In this document: piece by piece, positions 1-6,600 of the stretch
Layout of the letters: the number at the start of each line of letters is the position of its first letter
Position numbering within the stretch: the first letter of the stretch is position 1
NCBI GenBank assembly: GCA_030039865.1
Contig: JASHUS010000206.1
Location: 1-7,304 of the forward strand
Direction: 5' to 3'
DNA length: 7,304 bases
Origin: Thermoplasmata archaeon
GTDB lineage: Archaea; Thermoplasmatota; Thermoplasmata; Lutacidiplasmatales; UBA184
Position numbers and translations under genes: made by a program
The notes under the pieces: model-generated
Database searches by the model: none
Told to the model about the DNA's origin: nothing
The model's input: only the letters and a program-made list of their open reading frames with translations

Positions 1-36
1 GAACCGGCCCGGCACGCGCCGGCGCTCCCCATCCCT

Positions 37-146
37 GTCGGAGTGGCTCAGCCTGGTAGAGCACGGGACTCATAGCGGGACACGGAACCGATCGCTCGTG
101 TCCCGGGAGAGATCCTGGGGTCGGGGGTTCAAATCCCCCCTCCGAC
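37..146 (+). tRNA. tRNA-Met (CAT anticodon), with archaeal intron
   Basis: A complete cloverleaf is visible once a 37-nt intron is removed, leaving a 73-nt tRNA. The acceptor stem is GTCGGAG (37-43) with CTCCGAC (140-146), seven perfect pairs. The D-arm stem is GCTC (46-49) with GAGC (59-62). The anticodon stem is CGGGA (64-68) with TCCTG (113-117) around the loop CTCATAA, anticodon CAT at 71-73. The T-arm is GGGGG-TTCAAAT-CCCCC (123-139). No 3' CCA is encoded, so it would be added by tRNA nucleotidyltransferase. The G1-C72 pair and the anticodon stem without three consecutive G-C pairs argue against an initiator tRNA. Elongator Met is most likely. A tRNA-Ile2, whose CAT anticodon is modified to agmatidine in archaea, cannot be excluded by eye. 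No clear TATA box is seen in the 36 bases upstream. Confidence 0.95.
75..111 (+). other. tRNA intron with bulge-helix-bulge splice sites
   Basis: This 37-nt insertion lies between tRNA positions 37 and 38, the usual site for archaeal tRNA introns. The intron forms a nine-pair helix, 76-84 with 97-105. Exon bases 69-72 face intron bases 106-109 as the central helix (three Watson-Crick pairs and one A/G mismatch). Three-nucleotide bulges are at 73-75 and 110-112, each cut after its second base. This is the motif recognised by the archaeal tRNA splicing endonuclease. It is the clearest marker of domain-level origin in the window. Confidence 0.9.
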
Positions 147-163
147 ATTTCGGATTTGAACCC
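125..163 (+). repeat. Inverted copy of the tRNA T-arm just after the tRNA
   Basis: GGGTTCAAATCC inside the T-arm (125-136) is matched by its exact reverse complement GGATTTGAACCC at 152-163, six bases past the mature 3' end. The two 12-mers could form a hairpin with a 15-nt loop that competes with T-arm folding in the precursor. It may equally be the relic of an inverted tRNA fragment. The match is seen directly; any role is inference. Confidence 0.6.
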
Positions 164-232
164 TCGGGGGTGCGACGGCCCCTCCGGAAAGGTGGGGCGG
201 ACGAGGTCTCACCGTTCGAGGATGCACAAAGC

Positions 233-239
233 TATATGT
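233..239 (+). promoter_or_regulatory. TATA-like box of the toxin-antitoxin operon
   Basis: TATATGT is centred about 28 bases before the antitoxin ATG at 264. In archaea transcription starts about 26-27 bases past the TATA centre, which would put the start at or next to the ATG and give a leaderless mRNA. No Shine-Dalgarno is present between box and ATG, in agreement. Confidence 0.55.
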
Positions 240-259
240 GAGCCATATGGCATCACATA
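235..259. promoter_or_regulatory. Palindromic operator candidate of the toxin-antitoxin operon
   Basis: TATGTGA (235-241), the perfect 10-bp palindrome GCCATATGGC (242-251), one A, then TCACATA (253-259) form a near-perfect 25-bp inverted repeat. It overlaps the TATA-like box and ends four bases before the antitoxin start. Ribbon-helix-helix antitoxins commonly bind such palindromes to repress their own operon, so autoregulation is the natural reading. The symmetry is seen; binding is inferred. Confidence 0.6.
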
Positions 260-263
260 GCCA

Positions 264-500
264 ATGATCACGACCATCCAGCTGTCCCCTTCCACCCGGC
301 AAAGACTGGCCGCCCTCAAGGCGACCCCTCGGGAGACCTACGACGAGCTGCTGAACAAGCTAATCGCTCTAGTTCCGGAAGGGGACGACGAGGGATTGTA
401 CACTGACGCGTTCCGGATCGGGCTCCTCAGTGCCCGACTCGACCTCCGTGCACGACGTGTGACGGACCACGACCTCGTCAAGAAGCGGTTGGGTCTCTGA
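264..500 (+). CDS. Type II antitoxin, ribbon-helix-helix-like
   Basis: A 78-residue protein predicted to bind and neutralise the toxin encoded immediately downstream, and probably to repress its own operon. The N-terminus (TTIQLSPSTRQRLAALK, residues 3-19) has the strand-then-helix pattern of the small VapB/RHH-like antitoxins common in archaea. The following segment (about 22-37) is a second likely helix. The rest is charged, as expected for a toxin-wrapping tail. The ATG at 264 is chosen because the TATA-like box lies one archaeal promoter distance upstream and there is no other start. Its stop codon at 498-500 overlaps the likely CTG start of the toxin, so the two would be translationally coupled. 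The family is assigned from pattern and from the toxin neighbour. Confidence 0.8.
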   Translation: MITTIQLSPSTRQRLAALKATPRETYDELLNKLIALVPEGDDEGLYTDAFRIGLLSARLDLRARRVTDHDLVKKRLGL

Positions 501-754
501 CGCCTTGGAAGATCCAGTGGACCGACACGGCAATTCGTGACCTCAGGTCCTTGGATCGAGCCGTCGCGCGTCGAATCGTCGAGCGTCTGGAGCGGGCCTC
601 GGCCGACCCCGACCACTACTTCGAAAAGCTAGCGGGCTCTGACGATCGCAAACTTCGAGTGGGCGATTATCGCCTGCTCGCGGCACTCTCGCCTTCCGAG
701 CAGATGGTCACGGTGGAGAGGGTCGACCACCGCCGTAGGGTCTACCAGCGATAG
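497..754 (+). CDS. RelE/ParE-family toxin, probable CTG start
   Basis: An 85-residue toxin of the RelE/ParE superfamily. RelE members cleave mRNA on the ribosome and ParE members poison gyrase; which applies here is not decidable. Recognisable features are the N-terminal strand WKIQWTDTAIRDLRSLD (residues 4-20), a long helix (about 21-36), the core KLRVGDYRLLAAL (52-64) and the C-terminal strand VERVDHRRRVYQR (73-85), rich in Arg with a late Tyr as in RelE active sites. The frame has no ATG, GTG or TTG until TTG 551, which would remove the first strand and part of the first helix. CTG at 497, overlapping the antitoxin stop in CTGA, sits where ATGA would be expected. I therefore take CTG as the start, a rare codon for this, or as an ATG lost by mutation. 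The product family is firm; the start is not. Confidence 0.75.
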   Translation: MTPWKIQWTDTAIRDLRSLDRAVARRIVERLERASADPDHYFEKLAGSDDRKLRVGDYRLLAALSPSEQMVTVERVDHRRRVYQR

Positions 755-790
755 ACCTTGCCCGGCCCGCTCTCCAAAGGATCTGAACTC

Positions 791-815
791 GCGGGGGTTC
801 GAATCCCCGCCGACA
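791..815 (+). pseudogene. tRNA 3'-end-like fragment
   Basis: This stretch carries the T-loop consensus GGTTCGAATCC in a GC-rich stem (791-796 with 805-810), followed by CCGACA, like the T-arm and 3' acceptor of the tRNA-Met at 123-147. Relative to that tRNA it has one T-loop change and is two bases shorter in the acceptor region. No D-arm or anticodon arm is seen upstream, so it is a remnant and not a gene. It could be an old attachment-site duplicate or debris of another tRNA. It is followed by four T's at 819-822, so the hairpin could also end transcription of the toxin operon. Confidence 0.55.
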
Positions 816-835
816 CAATTTTGACTCTCTGAACA

Positions 836-849
836 GGCGGTGAACCGCC
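836..849. terminator. GC-rich hairpin between convergent genes
   Basis: GGCGG-TGAA-CCGCC is a five-pair stem with a four-base loop (six pairs if the loop is reduced to GA). It lies between the ends of the toxin gene and cyclase gene 1, which converge. No long T-run follows on either strand, so termination activity is only a possibility. Confidence 0.3.
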
Positions 850-858
850 GGCCCGCGG

Positions 859-873
859 CCTCGAGACCCGAGG
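859..873 (-). terminator. Hairpin just past the stop of cyclase gene 1
   Basis: CCTCG (859-863) and CGAGG (869-873) form a five-pair stem with a five-base loop, starting two bases beyond the TAG stop at 875-877. Position suggests a 3'-end or mRNA-stabilising structure for cyclase gene 1. There is no adjacent T-run on the coding strand. Confidence 0.3.
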
Positions 874-874
874 G

Positions 875-2800
875 CTATGCGAGATTCATTCGATGGAGAA
901 TCGACTGAAATCTTGGGTCTTCCCGCACCGCCTTCGTGCGGGAAAAGTACCGGAAAATCGTGACGGCCACGATATGTAGATCGACGGCCCGATTCAGCCA
1001 GCGGAAGCACGAATCGAGCTCGCCCAACTGTCCGTACAGGAGGCCCATGGCCCAGGCCAACTGGGGAATCTCGGGTCGGGACTCCTCCAGCTGGAGGTGC
1101 GCCCGGCCCCTCTCCTCCTCCCCGAACATGATCCAGTACCACGCGCGGGTCCCTTCCTTCCAACGCGAATCCGGCTGGGTATCGATCCACGCCGCCGTTG
1201 CCCTCATCGCCTCGGCCCGGTCCGGACCCTCCAAAGCGAACCAGCACCAGGCGCCTCGATAGAGTTCGGAGTCCGGCGCCAGCTCGCGGAGCCGCTCCAA
1301 GAGAACCGACGCCTCGTCCCTTCGCCCGAGCCACGCCAACAGTGCCACCAGGTCGTTCAGGACCGCTGGGCCCTTGGGATCGGCCCCCTCGGCGAGTCGC
1401 AGATGCACGAGGGCCTCCTCGGGTTGGCCCTGCTCGAGCAGCAAACCGGCGCACAATCGTTGGGTCAGGGGATCGCTCGGATTGATGGACAGAGACCGTT
1501 GGAACTCCTGCTGAGCCGCCGCTATCTCGAAGTCGTCCCAGAGGATGATTGCGAGCGAACGATGGGCCTCGGGTAGATTGGGGTCGAGCTCGAGCGCCCT
1601 CTTCACGAGCTGCCGACCTTCCTCATCCCATTCGATCCGGGGGAGTCCCAAGCTGGCCGTCTGTCCCAAGCTCCGAGTCACGTCGGCCAAGCCCGCGTAC
1701 GCAGCGGCGTTCTGAGGGTCCAGCGAGATCGCCAATTGGAATTGCTCTTTCGCCATCGCGAGCCCCTCGGTCGTGCCTTGGACCCGGAAGGTCCGACCCT
1801 TGAGGTAGGCCAGGTAGGAGTCCGTCCGCACGGGCGCAGGGCCTTCGCGCGAGGTGCGTGCAAAGGTCCGAAACTCGACCTGGAGTGCGTTGGCCACTTG
1901 CTTCGAGATCTCCGCCTGTACGGCGAACACATTGTCGAGCTTCCGGTCGTACGTCTTCGCCCACGTGTGCTCTTGCGTCCCTACATCGATGAGCTGCACG
2001 GTGATGCGGAGATCATCACCGGCCTTCCGCACGCTGCCTTCGAGGACCGCGTCGACCCCCAACTCCCCCCCAATCTGTGACACCGACTTCGCCGCCGACT
2101 TGTACTGGCTCACCGAGGTTCGAGCAATGACGCGAAGTTCGCGCAATTGGGATAGCACCGTGATCAGCTCCTCGGTGAGGCCGTCGGCAAAGTACTCGTC
2201 CTTCGGATCGGAGCTGATATTGGCGAGGGGAAGCACCGCCAATCGTCGAGGGACTTGGGCACCGGGCGGCGATTCCCGTGCAGTCCACGGCAACACGACG
2301 CGGTAGATCTCGACGGGGTGCTGCACACCCTTCAGGGACATGGACGGGAGCTTCTCCAGTGTGTCGGTGATCTTGTTCCGTACCTGTTCGTGTACGGCGC
2401 CCGATACGCAGATCCCGCCCGGTTCCGCCATCGGTTCGATGCGCGCGGCGATGTTCACCGCATCCCCAAAGATGTCGGTACCGTGTTGCTCGACGTCGCC
2501 GAGATGGATCCCGATACGGATTTGGAGTGGGATCCGACCGGCCTGCGCATTGCGTTCGTGCATTCGACGTTGAATGTCGACGGCGCATTGTGTCGCTTTC
2601 AAGGCGCTATCGAATTCGACCAGGAAGCCGTCGCCGGTCGACTTGATCTCTCGGCCAAAGTGCGCGGTCACGATGGGGCGGAGGAGTCCCTCCTGCTCCC
2701 GTAGCATCGCGAGGGTACGGGCCTCGTTCGCTTGTGTTGCGGCCGTGTATCCGACCGTGTCGGTAAACATGATGGCGGCGAGGCGACGGGTCGAGGCCAC
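875..2800 (-). CDS. Class III nucleotidyl cyclase with TolB-like domain and TPR repeats
   Basis: A 641-residue soluble protein predicted to make cAMP from ATP. Residues 1-172 are the cyclase homology domain. Metal-binding Asp14 (FTDTVGY) and Asp57 (KSTGDGF), adenine-selecting Lys53 and Asp109 (TDIFGD), and transition-state residues Asn116 and Arg120 (VNIAAR) are all present, so activity is expected. Residues about 185-310 match the TolB/FlgO-like domain that often follows such cyclases (RRLAVLPL, FADGLTEEL, VLEGSVRKAGDDLRITVQL). About 325-620 are TPR repeats, likely for protein binding. I see no membrane segment or signal peptide. The GTG start at 2800 begins the cyclase domain at the same residue as its paralogue and lies 20 bases past a TATA-like box, without Shine-Dalgarno, so the mRNA is probably leaderless. 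What the TolB-like/TPR part senses is unknown. Confidence 0.93.
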   Translation of the reverse strand: MASTRRLAAIMFTDTVGYTAATQANEARTLAMLREQEGLLRPIVTAHFGREIKSTGDGFLVEFDSALKATQCAVDIQRRMHERNAQAGRIPLQIRIGIHLGDVEQHGTDIFGDAVNIAARIEPMAEPGGICVSGAVHEQVRNKITDTLEKLPSMSLKGVQHPVEIYRVVLPWTARESPPGAQVPRRLAVLPLANISSDPKDEYFADGLTEELITVLSQLRELRVIARTSVSQYKSAAKSVSQIGGELGVDAVLEGSVRKAGDDLRITVQLIDVGTQEHTWAKTYDRKLDNVFAVQAEISKQVANALQVEFRTFARTSREGPAPVRTDSYLAYLKGRTFRVQGTTEGLAMAKEQFQLAISLDPQNAAAYAGLADVTRSLGQTASLGLPRIEWDEEGRQLVKRALELDPNLPEAHRSLAIILWDDFEIAAAQQEFQRSLSINPSDPLTQRLCAGLLLEQGQPEEALVHLRLAEGADPKGPAVLNDLVALLAWLGRRDEASVLLERLRELAPDSELYRGAWCWFALEGPDRAEAMRATAAWIDTQPDSRWKEGTRAWYWIMFGEEERGRAHLQLEESRPEIPQLAWAMGLLYGQLGELDSCFRWLNRAVDLHIVAVTIFRYFSRTKAVREDPRFQSILHRMNLA

Positions 2801-2819
2801 GACCGGAGAACGGCGTTTG

Positions 2820-2829
2820 TTAGATTAAG
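2820..2829 (-). promoter_or_regulatory. TATA-like box of cyclase gene 1
   Basis: On the coding strand this reads CTTAATCTAA and is centred about 25 bases before the GTG at 2800. The same ten bases occur at the same distance from the start of cyclase gene 2, which supports a real promoter and leaderless starts for both genes. It is an imperfect TATA box and no convincing BRE is seen. Confidence 0.5.
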
Positions 2830-3030
2830 GCCCCGTCCGCGATTGGGGGCTGATCACCTCAGCACGCGCAGGTCACCCGCCCCCCCGGGATTCAGTCTGG
2901 GCGCGAGTACACCTGCGACCTCGTCATCGCTAACTCGTGCAACTTCGCTATCGGGCGATCGGGCCAGCTCGCTTGCCCAATCGCGGTCGAGCGACGGATA
3001 TGACGACATCAGAAATGTCCCCCTCCGACA
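2820..3030 (-). repeat. Conserved ~210-bp upstream element, copy A
   Basis: Non-coding sequence directly upstream of cyclase gene 1, about 83% identical by hand count to 6971-7180, with one 1-nt length difference. The best-kept parts are the promoter-proximal 24 bases (identical) and the distal block 2941-3030 (10 differences in 90), which contains CTATCGGGCGATCGGGCC. Possible hairpins are 2849-2863 (GCTGA/TCAGC), 2981-2994 (TCGC/GCGA) and 3005-3019 (GACAT/ATGTC). The middle part (about 2885-2935) is the most variable. It may be an enhancer-like control region, a long structured leader or an independent small RNA. No meaningful protein is encoded here on either strand. Confidence 0.8.
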
Positions 3031-3177
3031 CCGCCCGCTTAGTTATCGTCGAACGGCGACGATTCGCACCCCTTCACGTCGGGCGGGATCGAGGCGGGCG
3101 TTTCATGGGCCCGCGGAGCTGAGCGGGCTGTACGCCGGTTGCCGTTGCCGCGTGCCTCAGAAGAGCTCGGTAACTCG
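3031..3177. other. Remainder of the divergent intergenic region, with two hairpins
   Basis: Between copy A of the conserved element and the SRPBCC-like gene there is no gene I can support. Two perfect stems are visible: ATCGTCG/CGACGAT (3045-3051 with 3057-3063, five-base loop) and GCCCGC/GCGGGC (3109-3114 with 3123-3128, eight-base loop). This stretch has no counterpart beyond copy B, where similarity ends at 7180. The hairpins may be operators or chance in GC-rich DNA. Confidence 0.35.
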
Positions 3178-3185
3178 AATATACG
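3178..3185 (+). promoter_or_regulatory. TATA-like box of the SRPBCC-like gene
   Basis: AATATACG is the most AT-rich stretch close to the gene. Its centre lies about 25 bases before the ATG at 3206, the archaeal promoter distance for a nearly leaderless mRNA. It helps decide between the ATGs at 3194 and 3206. Confidence 0.45.
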
Positions 3186-3205
3186 GGACTTCGATGGAGC
3201 CCACC

Positions 3206-3634
3206 ATGGTGTACCTCCGGGACGCGGGTACTCGCTACGACACCTCCTTGGAGAGGGTGTGGAAGCTCCTGACGGCCCATGCGTCCGAGATGTCGGTCAT
3301 CCACCCCTGGCGCAAGGGTTGGACCGCAGAGTTCCCCAATGACCACACCATGGTCGGAACCGCTCGGGAGGACTTCGGAGGGAAGGAGGTGGCGATGAAA
3401 GTCCGGTTCACGCTGTTCCCGCCGCTCGGCTTCACGGCGGAGTTCTTGGAAGGGGTTCTGGCGGGAACCCGGTGGATCCAAACGTACGAGGTGAAGGGAA
3501 CGCAGGTCGAGACCGCGCTCGTCGGTGATTTTCAATCCCCCCTGATCCCCGAGGCGGAACTGGAGGAATGGGTGCGAAACTGGCTCGCGGAGGTCTGGAG
3601 GGAGGACCGCGACTATCTTCCGAAAGTTCCCTGA
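3206..3634 (+). CDS. SRPBCC/START-like small-ligand-binding protein
   Basis: A 142-residue protein with the layout of the SRPBCC (polyketide cyclase/START-like) fold. It has an N-terminal strand and short helix (YDTSLERVWKLLTAH, residues 11-25), a run of strands rich in aromatic and charged residues, and a long amphipathic C-terminal helix (about 118-137, LEEWVRNWLAEVWREDRDYL). Such proteins form a hydrophobic pocket; the ligand or reaction cannot be told. I chose ATG 3206 over ATG 3194 because the TATA-like box is one promoter distance upstream and GGAG (3196-3199) lies six bases before it; the longer form adds MEPT. The gene is divergent from cyclase gene 1 (405-bp gap) and convergent with cyclase gene 2 (29-bp gap). 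A link to cyclase signalling is not shown. The fold assignment is from sequence pattern only. Confidence 0.65.
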   Translation: MVYLRDAGTRYDTSLERVWKLLTAHASEMSVIHPWRKGWTAEFPNDHTMVGTAREDFGGKEVAMKVRFTLFPPLGFTAEFLEGVLAGTRWIQTYEVKGTQVETALVGDFQSPLIPEAELEEWVRNWLAEVWREDRDYLPKVP

Positions 3635-3639
3635 GACCG

Positions 3640-3653
3640 CGACGGATCCGTCG
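3640..3653. terminator. 14-bp palindrome between convergent stop codons
   Basis: CGACGGATCCGTCG is a perfect palindrome filling about half of the 29-bp gap between the stops of the SRPBCC-like gene and cyclase gene 2. As RNA it gives a five-pair stem with a GATC loop in either direction, so it could serve both genes. No T-run is present, so function is uncertain. Confidence 0.35.
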
Positions 3654-3663
3654 TCCGGCCGCG

Positions 3664-6600
3664 CTATCCCTTCGTGCTGCGATCCAGGGCTCGAACTCGC
3701 TCTACATCCCGAGCGGCCTTCATCTGCGTGAACACCTCCAAGGCTTCCGTGAGACAGGCGGTCGCCGGGGGGACCGAACCCTGGTCCAACCACAATTCGC
3801 CCAGCGCCTGCCGAGCCCGTGCGAACTCGTGGCGCCATCCGAGCCGCTTCCAGATCCGCGCGCTCTCCTCGAGGGCGACTGTGGCGTCGGTAAATCGCTT
3901 CTCCACCCGTGCGAACCGGGCCCCCAGCCGGAGTTCGTACGCCCGGATGAAGTCCTGTCGCATCTGGCCCGCGAGCTCCGACAACTGCGAGCGAGCCGTC
4001 CGTGCCTCCGCGAGCGATTCGGCGCCCCCGCCCTCCTCGAGGAGCGCCGCCCCCAGAGCGTCGAGGGCCATCGCCTGGGAACCCGCCATCCACGCCAAGT
4101 TTCCCGTAGCTTCGAAGGTCCGGACCGCGCGTCGAAGCTCCTGGAGGCTCGCGGCCCTGTTCCCGAGCTCCTGCAACAGCTGACCGTTCAGGAGATGGTA
4201 CACCGCTGCGACCGGCCAGAACGAGTAGGTCTCGAGGAGCTTGCCGGCCTGAGCGAGGCGAGACTCCGCCAGAACGAGGTCCCCCCGAGTGAGGGCAGCC
4301 TGACCGAGCCACAGAGGGATTCGCGGGTCTAGCGGAAGCTGGTGCTGCAGGTAGAACCCCTCGGCGGCGAGGCCCTCCCGCTCGGCTCGATCCGGCTCCC
4401 CGCAAGCGATGAGCGAGTATGGCAGAACACAACCCCGCGCCTGCATTTCGAGCGCGGGATTCCGTGTCCGGATGCCCACGTCCACGGCCCGCCGCATCCA
4501 GGTCAGCGCCTGCTCCAGCTCGCCCGTGCCCCATCCGTATGCGACTGCGATGTCGACGGTCGCATCGAATACCAATGTCGTGATCGCGTGGAGCTCGGCC
4601 AGCTCCAGGGCTTGACGGAGATACTCGAAGCTCTTCCCGGCGCCTTCCGAGGAACGGACCAGTGTACCTAGGATCCGGAGCGCTTTGGCCCGAACGATCG
4701 GGCTGGGGAGACGGGCCGTGAGCCCGACGGTTTCTTCCGTGAGCTTTCGGCACTGTTCGAGGTCACCCCCCATCCAATAGAAGGCCGCGAGGTCCGCGAG
4801 TACCTCGGAGAGCTCCACGCTCTCCGGCACGCTCGATAGAACGGTCCGCGCGTTCTCCAACATTTCGAGGGCGTGTTCCCGGGAGCCCCCGAGATAGAGG
4901 TACACCTCGCTAGACTGCCGCAGCGTTTCGCCGGCCTCGAGGATTCGGCCTTCCGCTCGGTAGAGCGTCGTCGCTTCGGCGAAGTGCTTCAACGCGTCGT
5001 CGGGTCGTGCCAGTCGATCCTCCTCCGAACCCAACCGCCTCAAGAGGTCCGCCCTCGAGACCGCCGGGGCCTTCCCCGAAGAGGTGCGGAGCGCTACGAA
5101 GAGGTGGCGGACCACCTCCTCGGGGGAATTGAGCTTCGAAGCGTGGTCGGCCGCACGAAGCGCGTAGGGAGCGACCTTCTCCAACGCGTTGGCGTGCAGG
5201 TAGTGCTGTTCGAGCTGCACGACCTCCTCGGGGGTCCGCTCACCCTCCGCCGCCTCGATGGCTCGGGCCACGCGGAGGTGCAGTCGCTGACGGCGAAGGA
5301 GGCTCAGCTCGTCGATCAGGGTCTCCCGGATCAGTTCGTCGGCGAAGGCGAGAACGATCCCGCCGGCCGAGTCCCGACGTTCGTTCAGGATGCCGGCCCG
5401 CACCGCCTCTTCGATTGCTGAGAGAACGACTGGCTCGTCCCGGTCGAGCACGTCGCACGCCGTCTGGAACCTGAACTCCTCTCCGATCACCGAGGTGGTG
5501 CCGAGCACTTCGAGGGTGGTCGGAGTCAGCCGATGGAGGCGCTGGCCCACGACCTCACGGACGGTCTCGGGTAGATTCCACTCCTCCGGTAGCCCGCCGT
5601 CCGAACCCTGAGGTTTCGTGAGCGCTCCTCGCTCGAGTAGACTCCGCACGACCTCCTCCACGAAGAATGGATTTCCCCCGGTCCTCGCGTGGATCGCGCG
5701 CGCGAGGTCACCGGAATCCGATATGTCGGGGACGAGGCGGCTCACGACCCGAGCGACGTCGTCCGCACCGAACCGTTTTAACAGCAGCACGGGGCCGCGA
5801 CGCACACGACGAAGATCGTCCACGGCCGCGCGGAGCCCCCCGTCTACGTCCGACTCGGGTGCCCGATAGGACAGCAGCAGGAGGATCCTCACACGTTCGA
5901 CCCGCGGGGCAGCATACCGCAGGAGTCGAAGCGAGGCGGCATCGGCCCACTGGAGATCGTCAAAGAAGAGCGCGAGCGGGAATTCCTTGGAGATGTTGAC
6001 GAACAGTTGAACGATGCCTTCGTAGAACCGGACGCGTTCCTGATCCGGGTCCAGGCTCGGGAGCTCGGGAGGGTTGCCGAGACGTTCCGCGAGCTCCGGT
6101 ACTAGCTTGACGATGTCGCCGGGCTGGGCCCCGCACACCTTGTAGACCAGGGTCGGGGGAGCATCGCGGAGGAACTCCCTCGCGGCTTCGGTCCAGAACG
6201 AGAACGGCGGACTGCTCTCCCCCCGAACTCCGCGCGCTCGAAGCACGCGAAGTTCCGATCCGCCCGCACGGCGGATCCCCTCTTCGATCAGGCGGGTCTT
6301 CCCGATACCGGCTTCCCCGGTGACGTGCGTGAGTCCTCCGTTTCCTTGCAGCAGGTCCCGAAAGGCCCGACCGAGGGAGTCGAGCTCCGCCTCACGATCC
6401 ATCCACGGGGTGAGGTGCGCAGGACCCTGGGAGGTCCAAGGGAGGACGACTCGATAGATTGGGACCGATGTTTGCACATTCTTCAGGTGGACCCCGGGCA
6501 GTTCCTGGCACGGATGCTCGAGCTTGTTTCTCACCTGCTCGAACACCGCTCCGGAAAGACAGATTCCTCCCGGCTCCGCGAGAGGCTGGATCCGGGCCGC

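Noticed and set aside
551..754. Toxin starting at TTG 551 (67 residues)
   Set aside because: It would lose the first strand and part of the first helix of the RelE fold, which are clearly encoded just upstream in the same frame.
708..1454. A 248-codon - strand frame overlapping cyclase gene 1
   Set aside because: Low-complexity Arg/Gly/Pro composition and full overlap with clear TPR-coding sequence in another frame.
2820..3030. Box C/D guide RNA within the conserved element
   Set aside because: C-box-like and CTGA-like strings occur in copy A but are not kept in copy B and are not spaced as in archaeal C/D RNAs.
2732..3634. A 300-codon version of the SRPBCC-like protein
   Set aside because: The first 158 codons run through the 5' end of cyclase gene 1 and the conserved non-coding element, and look like non-protein sequence. 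The TATA-like box supports the ATG at 3206.
3074..4753. A 559-codon open frame on the - strand overlapping gene 2 and the SRPBCC-like gene
   Set aside because: It is rich in Arg, Gly and Pro with no domain pattern and overlaps two well-supported genes. It is a by-product of GC-rich DNA.
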